This document shows, one piece after another, positions 59,172 through 64,000 of a DNA stretch of 64,000 nucleotides. A program made the position numbers and the translations under genes. Every line of letters begins with the position of its first letter. The stretch's first letter is position 1. Source of the stretch: Oscillospiraceae bacterium (GTDB lineage: Bacteria; Bacillota; Clostridia; Oscillospirales; Ruminococcaceae); NCBI GenBank assembly GCA_017887325.1, contig JAGHIE010000007.1:1-64000 (forward strand). The letters are read 5' to 3'. The notes below the pieces were generated by a model that had not been told where the DNA came from, did no database searches, and saw only the letters and a list, made by a program, of their open reading frames with translations.

Positions 59172-60920
59172 ATGAGTGATAAAACTAATAGTTTTAAACA
59201 AAAAGTAAGTTTATTAAGAGAAAAAAATCTAAATAGTAAATTAGGTTTAATTCTTACAATATTAGCACCATTATGGATAGTTTTAGTAACAGAAATAAAC
59301 CAAAAAGGTAATTTATCATCATTTTTGACAATCGTTAAAACACCAAGTATATTGTTATTTGACTTTTTATTTGTCTTTGCAATATATGGATTTATATTAT
59401 TACTAGTAAAGCGTTCTTGGATTTCAGCAACAATAACAGGCGTAGCAATGTACATATTGTCATGCGTAGAGTTTTACAGATACAGAGCTAGTGGAGCTCA
59501 CTTTACTATGGGTGACTTCTCATTGTTTACTAATGTTGGAGATGCTGCTAAGTTTGCAAAAATCCAAATATATCCTTCTTTAGTTATAATGTTGTTATTA
59601 TTATTAGCTTATTTATCAGCTATGTTTATGTATACAACAAAAATAAATTTCAATTGGAAACATATGGTTCCTGGGTGTTCAGCAATAGCAATTTCTATGG
59701 TAGCATTTTTTATGGTACCAACAATATCAACACCTATATTCCAAGCATTTAATATAAATCATGGTAGTAGTGCAAACAACTTTATTTTAGAAGAAAAATT
59801 CCAAGATAACGGAATGATATCATTTTTAGTTGAAAATGTTACAGATACAATAAAAACAGTTAACATAAAAGCTCCTAAAAATTATTCTGAACAAACAGTT
59901 AAAGATTTAGCAGTTGAAGTTCAAGCAATTCAACCTAAAGTAAAACCAAATGTAATAATGATTATGAGTGAATCTTATACAGATTTTAGAAAATTTGAAG
60001 AATTAAATGTTAGTGATGATTATTATACAAATTTTGATATAATGTCAAATGAAGGATTTAAAGGTACAGCATTTGTTCCAACTTTTGGTGGATATACTGT
60101 TAAATCTGAATTTGAATTATTATTTGGTTTACCAATAAAAAGTTTAAATGGTACACAAGCACCACAATCATTAATAAATGACGAAGAACAACTTACAATT
60201 GCAAATTACTATAAAACACAAGGATATCATACAGCTTATATGCATCCTTATACAAGAGAGTTCTATGATAGAGGCGAGTTATTACCTAGATATTCTTTTG
60301 ACAATTTGTATTTCCAAGAAGAAATCCCTGGAGAAAACTTTAGAAGATATAGAGACGATAAAGCAAACTTTGATATGGCTGTAAAAGAAATTAAAGATAA
60401 CGAAGACCCTACATACATTCATATAACAACTATGCAAAATCACATGCCTTACAATTTAAAAGAAGGTCAAACAGAATTTGATTATTATATGGAAGGTATA
60501 AAAAATACTGATAAACGTTTAGGTGAATTAATGGAAGAACTAAAAAACATTGATGAACCAACAGTTGTTATGATGGTAGGTGACCACTTCCCATTCTTTA
60601 CAGAAGAGAACAGTGCATATGACAAATTAGGAGTAACAAGTGAAAACTGTCAAGAACTATATGAACAACCATATGTTGTATGGGCAAACTATGATCAAGA
60701 TTTCTCTAGTATGCCAACAGAAGTTGTATCATTATTCTATCTACCACATATCTTAATAGACTCTTTAGGTTTAGAAAAATCTGAACTTGGAGCTATAATG
60801 GATAAACAAATTGAAGTTTCACCAATATATACTTTAGAGTATGATGAAAATACAAAAAATGAAGTTTTAGATACAATTACTTATGATATTATCTTAGGTG
60901 ATGGATACGCAAAAAAATAA
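59172..60920 (+). CDS. LtaS-like sulfatase-fold membrane enzyme (lipoteichoic acid synthase family)
   Basis: 582 residues. Five membrane segments fill residues 20-185 (LILTILAPLWIVLVTEI, ILLFDFLFVFAIYGFILLLV and others), followed by an extracellular alkaline-phosphatase-fold domain: NVIMIMSESYTDFRKF (metal ligand Glu), FGGYTVKSEFELLFG with the catalytic Thr, and MMVGDHFPFF (metal ligands). LtaS enzymes move glycerol phosphate from phosphatidylglycerol onto a glycolipid; some relatives transfer other phosphodiesters. It stands alone, with a terminator after it. Confidence 0.9.
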   Translation: MSDKTNSFKQKVSLLREKNLNSKLGLILTILAPLWIVLVTEINQKGNLSSFLTIVKTPSILLFDFLFVFAIYGFILLLVKRSWISATITGVAMYILSCVEFYRYRASGAHFTMGDFSLFTNVGDAAKFAKIQIYPSLVIMLLLLLAYLSAMFMYTTKINFNWKHMVPGCSAIAISMVAFFMVPTISTPIFQAFNINHGSSANNFILEEKFQDNGMISFLVENVTDTIKTVNIKAPKNYSEQTVKDLAVEVQAIQPKVKPNVIMIMSESYTDFRKFEELNVSDDYYTNFDIMSNEGFKGTAFVPTFGGYTVKSEFELLFGLPIKSLNGTQAPQSLINDEEQLTIANYYKTQGYHTAYMHPYTREFYDRGELLPRYSFDNLYFQEEIPGENFRRYRDDKANFDMAVKEIKDNEDPTYIHITTMQNHMPYNLKEGQTEFDYYMEGIKNTDKRLGELMEELKNIDEPTVVMMVGDHFPFFTEENSAYDKLGVTSENCQELYEQPYVVWANYDQDFSSMPTEVVSLFYLPHILIDSLGLEKSELGAIMDKQIEVSPIYTLEYDENTKNEVLDTITYDIILGDGYAKK

Positions 60921-60937
60921 GTAATATTTAACATAAT

Positions 60938-60975
60938 AAAAAGGTGTTGATTTGTGAAAAATCAACACCTTTTTA
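60938..60975 (+). terminator. terminator after the LtaS-like gene
   Basis: AAAAAGGTGTTGATT pairs with AATCAACACCTTTTT, followed by AT-rich DNA. Confidence 0.92.
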
Positions 60976-61031
60976 TGTATAATGTGTGTAAAATTTTAAT
61001 GTAATTTTAAGAAAAAAAGCTTTTAAAATAT

Positions 61032-61057
61032 ACTAAAAAGTGATATACTTTTAAAGT
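61032..61057 (+). promoter_or_regulatory. inverted-repeat motif shared with the LtaS-like gene leader (copy 2)
   Basis: ACTAAAAAG and CTTTTAAAGT around TGATATA, matching copy 1 at 59047 in ACTnAAAAGnnATATACTTTT. It lies 47 bp before the SGNH gene start, close to where the promoter must be. Confidence 0.45.
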
Positions 61058-61103
61058 AAAATGGTTTACAGATAGAGAGCAGAATTCGGGGGATAAAAAA
61101 GCT

Positions 61104-61982
61104 ATGCAAAACAGCAATTATAACATGCCAAGAAGGCGTAAAAAAAAGGTTAAGATAAAATATAAAAATGTTGCAATAGCTTTAGCTTTGTTAGTGTTGT
61201 TACTATATGCGATGGTATCTTGTACCGTATCAGTTTTCAATAAAAACAAAGATGATAAAGACAAACAAAAGGCAGAAACATCACAATCTCAGAGTGATAG
61301 TAGTAACGATAATAACAAGGATAACTCAAAAATAGATGTTAGCAATACAAATAGTAAAGATAAAGAAGCCAATGCTTCAAATTCAGAAGTACCAAAGGAT
61401 AAAGTACCACCTGAGCAAGTTTTGAACAACGCTGCATTTATAGGTGACAGTAGAATGAAAGGTTTAGTACTTTACAATGGTTTAACTTCAATAAAAGATT
61501 ATACCGACATTGGACTGAATGTAGAAACAGCTATGAACAAAGCTTTTATTCCATCACCAGATGGAAATGCAATTACTATACAGCAAGCTTTATCAAGTGT
61601 TGGTGAAATAGAAAGAATTTACATTAGTTTAGGGATAAATGAATTGGGTTGGCCTAGTGTTGATGGGTTTATTGGAAAATATACAGAACTTATTAATATG
61701 GTAAAACAAACACAACCCAAAGCTAAGATATATGTTTTAGCGATTTTGCCTGTAACAAAAGAACGTTCAGATTCTGATGCAACATTTAACAATACAAAAA
61801 TTAATGATGTAAATAAACAAATAGAGAAAATGGCTAAGGATTTAGGTGTTACATATTTAGATTGTAAATCAGCTGTTTCTGATCAGAGTGGAAGTTTGGT
61901 TGCAGATGCTTCTACAGACGGAATACATTTAACAAAAGCATATTGTGAAAAATGGTTGCAATTTATAAAAGAAAATCCGTAA
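61104..61982 (+). CDS. membrane-anchored SGNH/GDSL hydrolase-like protein
   Basis: 292 residues. A very basic N-terminus (MPRRRKKKVKIKYK), one membrane segment (VAIALALLVLLLYAMVSCTVSV), a Lys/Asp/Ser-rich linker of about 60 residues, then an SGNH domain at 105-290: block I AAFIGDSRMKG (nucleophile Ser), block III YISLGINELGWPS (Asn), block V STDGIHLTKAYC (Asp/His). With the DUF4358 lipoprotein and MBOAT protein downstream it probably handles acyl groups, such as O-acetyl, on an exported polymer. Substrate is inference. Confidence 0.88.
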   Translation: MQNSNYNMPRRRKKKVKIKYKNVAIALALLVLLLYAMVSCTVSVFNKNKDDKDKQKAETSQSQSDSSNDNNKDNSKIDVSNTNSKDKEANASNSEVPKDKVPPEQVLNNAAFIGDSRMKGLVLYNGLTSIKDYTDIGLNVETAMNKAFIPSPDGNAITIQQALSSVGEIERIYISLGINELGWPSVDGFIGKYTELINMVKQTQPKAKIYVLAILPVTKERSDSDATFNNTKINDVNKQIEKMAKDLGVTYLDCKSAVSDQSGSLVADASTDGIHLTKAYCEKWLQFIKENP

Positions 61983-62019
61983 AGATTAAATATATAAAGA
62001 TAAGCGAGAGGTAAGAAAA

Positions 62020-62547
62020 ATGAAGAAAAAAATTATTTGTATGTTGTTAGTTTCAATGATGGTATTTACAATGGTGTCTTGTACAAAAGACAAAGGAAAT
62101 ACAGATGGTGGTAGTAGTTCATCAAGTAGTAGTAGTCAAGATAATTCATCAAATGTTGAAGTAAGTGCACAAGGTTTAGCAGATAAACTATTAAAAGAAA
62201 TTGATTTTAAAGATGAGTTAGATAATATAGATACAGAAATGGCTTTAATGCAATATAATTTGACATCAGAAGAAGTTGAAGAAGTTGTTATGTATTTAAG
62301 TACTGGCGCTAGTGCTGAAGAAATTGCTGTGTTTAAAGTTAAAGGCGACAATTTAAGAAAAGTACAAAGTGCAGTTGAAAAAAGAATTTCTGATAAAAAA
62401 ACATCTTTCAAAGATTATAATCCAGATGAGTTAGAAAAATTAGAAGATCCAACAATGTATGTAAATGGTAATTACGTTGTTTTATGTATATCAGATGAAG
62501 ATGATAAATCTAGAGATATAATAGATGAATATATGTCTGAAAAATAG
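62020..62547 (+). CDS. DUF4358-like lipoprotein
   Basis: 175 residues. Lipoprotein signal MKKKIICMLLVSMMVFTMVSC, a poly-Ser/Gly spacer, then a domain of about 125 residues (LADKLLKEIDFKDELDNIDTEMALMQYNL...AEEIAVFKVKGDNLRKVQSAVEKRI) matching DUF4358, often found next to MBOAT and SGNH/DHHW genes in Clostridia. Function unknown. Between the SGNH and MBOAT genes, 37 bp and 27 bp apart, so in one operon. Confidence 0.85.
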   Translation: MKKKIICMLLVSMMVFTMVSCTKDKGNTDGGSSSSSSSSQDNSSNVEVSAQGLADKLLKEIDFKDELDNIDTEMALMQYNLTSEEVEEVVMYLSTGASAEEIAVFKVKGDNLRKVQSAVEKRISDKKTSFKDYNPDELEKLEDPTMYVNGNYVVLCISDEDDKSRDIIDEYMSEK

Positions 62548-62574
62548 ATAAGAAACAGAAAAAGGAGATAATAA

Positions 62575-64000
62575 ATGGTTTTTAGTAGTGTTTTGTTTCT
62601 ATTTTACTTTTTTCCGACAGTTTTAATATTATATTATATTTCACCGAGAAAGCTAAAAAATCTTATTTTATTTATATCTAGTTTATTATTTTATGCATGG
62701 GGAGAACCTGTATATATTGTTTTAATGCTTATAACAATAACATTGGGATATTTTAGTGGTCTTGCGTTAAATAAATATTTGTTGGATGATAAAAAGAGAA
62801 GTGCTAAAGCAGTTGTAATTTTAACAGTCATAATAGATTTAGGGATTTTAGGATTTTTTAAATATGGCGATTTTGTAATAAACAATATAAATGCAATATT
62901 TAATCTAAATCTTCCACCGTTAAATTTACCACTACCTATTGGGATTTCATTCTATACATTCCAAACAATGTCATACACAATTGACTTATATAGAGGGGAT
63001 ACAAAAGTACAAAGGAATTTTATCTCATTTGGTACATATGTAGCACTATTCCCTCAATTAATAGCAGGTCCTATTGTAAGATTTAAGACAGTAGCAGAAG
63101 AATTAGATACTAGAAAAGAAAATTTAGATGATTTTTCTAGTGGTATACAAAGATTTGTAATAGGTTTAGGAAAGAAAGTTTTACTAGCTAATAACATAGG
63201 AATGTTGTGGGATAGTATATCAGCTATGAATGTTAATTCACTGCCAGTTGTAACAGCTTGGATTGGTATTTTGGCTTATACATTCCAAATATATTTTGAC
63301 TTTTCAGGTTATTCTGATATGGCTATTGGTTTAGGTAGAATGTTTGGTTTCCATTTCTTAGAAAACTTTAATTATCCATATATATCTAAAAGTATTACAG
63401 AATTTTGGAGAAGATGGCATATATCATTATCAACATGGTTTAAAGAATATGTATATATTCCTTTAGGTGGTAACAGAAAAGGTATATTAATGCAATTTAG
63501 AAATATTGCTATAGTATGGTTATTAACTGGATTATGGCATGGTGCTAGTTGGAACTTTATTGCATGGGGTGTGTATTTTGGAATAATATTGATGATAGAA
63601 AAATTATTCTTATTGAAATATTTACAAAAAGCTCCTAGTATAGTATGTCATATATACACTATGTTTTTAGTAATAATAAGTTGGGCGTTATTTGCTTTTG
63701 ATAACTTTACACAAGCATTTAACTATATAAAAGCTATGTTTGGTGGTTATGGAAATACTCTCTTAAATAATGAAAGTTTATACTTATTATTAACTAACTT
63801 AATAATGTTTGTAATATTGATATTAGCAAGTACACCTATTCCAAAAATATTAGCAGATAGATTTGCAAATTTTGGAAATAAATCAAAAGTTGAGAAAACA
63901 TCAACTGTTGCTAGTGATGGAGGAGTATTATTCTTTACTTGTAAACAAATATATTTGGTTGTAATTTTAATAGTTACAATTGCGTATATGGTTGATGCTA
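62575..64000 (+). CDS. MBOAT-family O-acyltransferase (AlgI/DltB-like), cut by window end
   Basis: Missing from the ORF track because it has no stop before base 64000. ATG 62575 follows AAAGGAG; at least 475 codons are open. It is a multi-pass membrane protein with LFYAWGEPVYIVLM near the start, LPIGISFYTFQTMSYTIDLYRG, FWRRWHISLSTWFKEYVYIPLGGNRKG and the catalytic-His motif TGLWHGASWNFIAWG. It moves acyl groups across the membrane to a polymer; with the SGNH and DUF4358 genes it forms a surface O-acylation unit. Confidence 0.93.
   Translation, partial: MVFSSVLFLFYFFPTVLILYYISPRKLKNLILFISSLLFYAWGEPVYIVLMLITITLGYFSGLALNKYLLDDKKRSAKAVVILTVIIDLGILGFFKYGDFVINNINAIFNLNLPPLNLPLPIGISFYTFQTMSYTIDLYRGDTKVQRNFISFGTYVALFPQLIAGPIVRFKTVAEELDTRKENLDDFSSGIQRFVIGLGKKVLLANNIGMLWDSISAMNVNSLPVVTAWIGILAYTFQIYFDFSGYSDMAIGLGRMFGFHFLENFNYPYISKSITEFWRRWHISLSTWFKEYVYIPLGGNRKGILMQFRNIAIVWLLTGLWHGASWNFIAWGVYFGIILMIEKLFLLKYLQKAPSIVCHIYTMFLVIISWALFAFDNFTQAFNYIKAMFGGYGNTLLNNESLYLLLTNLIMFVILILASTPIPKILADRFANFGNKSKVEKTSTVASDGGVLFFTCKQIYLVVILIVTIAYMVDA

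Noticed and set aside
62691-62885. Minus-strand 64-codon ORF near the right end
   Set aside because: It is antisense to the MBOAT gene, which the track omitted because the gene runs off the window.
1-64000. CRISPR arrays, insertion sequences or replication origin
   Set aside because: I saw no regularly spaced direct repeats with spacers, no transposase ORFs and no DnaA-box cluster with dnaA/dnaN. The visible repeats are hairpins and short operators.

Overview
The window is very AT-rich chromosomal DNA from an endospore-forming member of the Clostridia (Firmicutes). The evidence is strong purine-rich Shine-Dalgarno sites, hairpin-plus-U terminators, dipicolinate synthase genes (dpaA/dpaB), a SpoIIQ-like M23 protein and a Gram-positive-type dcw cluster. 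The split, PurO-type end of the purine pathway fits gut Clostridia of the Ruminococcus/Oscillospirales kind. That finer placement is inference.

Layout. 1-280: end of an rRNA operon (5S rRNA) and tRNA-Asn. 281-4660: an accessory sensing and efflux block, made of an AgrA/AgrC-like LytTR two-component pair and a GntR(YtrA-type)-ABC transporter operon with a visible promoter and operator palindrome. 4720-20470: the most unusual region. A cytoplasmic endolysin-type amidase, then nnr (NAD(P)HX repair) and a small lipoprotein, then a 12.2-kb co-directional operon of phage head and contractile-tail genes: terminase small and large subunits, portal, protease/scaffold, decoration, major capsid, connectors, sheath, tube, chaperone, LysM hub, spike, gp25, baseplate J and gpI-like. 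All reading frames are open. However, the tape-measure gene is replaced by a 76-codon ORF, and there is no tail fibre, holin, integrase, repressor or replication gene. The amidase and the capsid operon are preceded by the same two-stem leader element (12-bp arms AAAAAGTTGCAT, then 20 nt, then a second stem). They therefore look co-regulated, as expected for a domesticated PBSX- or GTA-like particle.

20468-29400 (minus strand): a SpoIIQ-like M23 gene and a purine operon read as (small ORF)-purE-purC-purF-purM-purN-purO-like cyclohydrolase-AICAR transformylase-purD. The usual fused PurH is replaced by two separate genes. 29564-38817: a GNAT acetyltransferase, nfeD/stomatin pair, murC, dpaAB, transaldolase-like fsa, fabV, a zinc-ribbon membrane protein and thioredoxin reductase.

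39004-53280: the division and cell-wall (dcw) cluster, with an MraZ-box array and the order mraZ-rsmH-ftsL-PASTA PBP-murE-murF-mraY-ftsW-murG-murA-divIB-ftsZ. murD, murB and ftsA are absent from it and murC lies about 8 kb upstream on the other strand. 53273-64000: a lipoprotein polysaccharide deacetylase and an XRE regulator (minus), then a histidine phosphatase, a membrane protein, proB, proA, an LtaS-like sulfatase-fold enzyme and an SGNH/DUF4358/MBOAT group that is cut by the window end. That group probably modifies a cell-surface polymer.

The main candidate for an undescribed system is the tape-measure-less contractile phage-like locus together with its paired leader elements. Several smaller cis elements are also reported: a murA leader hairpin, a 24-bp palindrome over a promoter, an MraZ operator, 10-bp phased repeats, and a motif shared by two surface-polymer genes.
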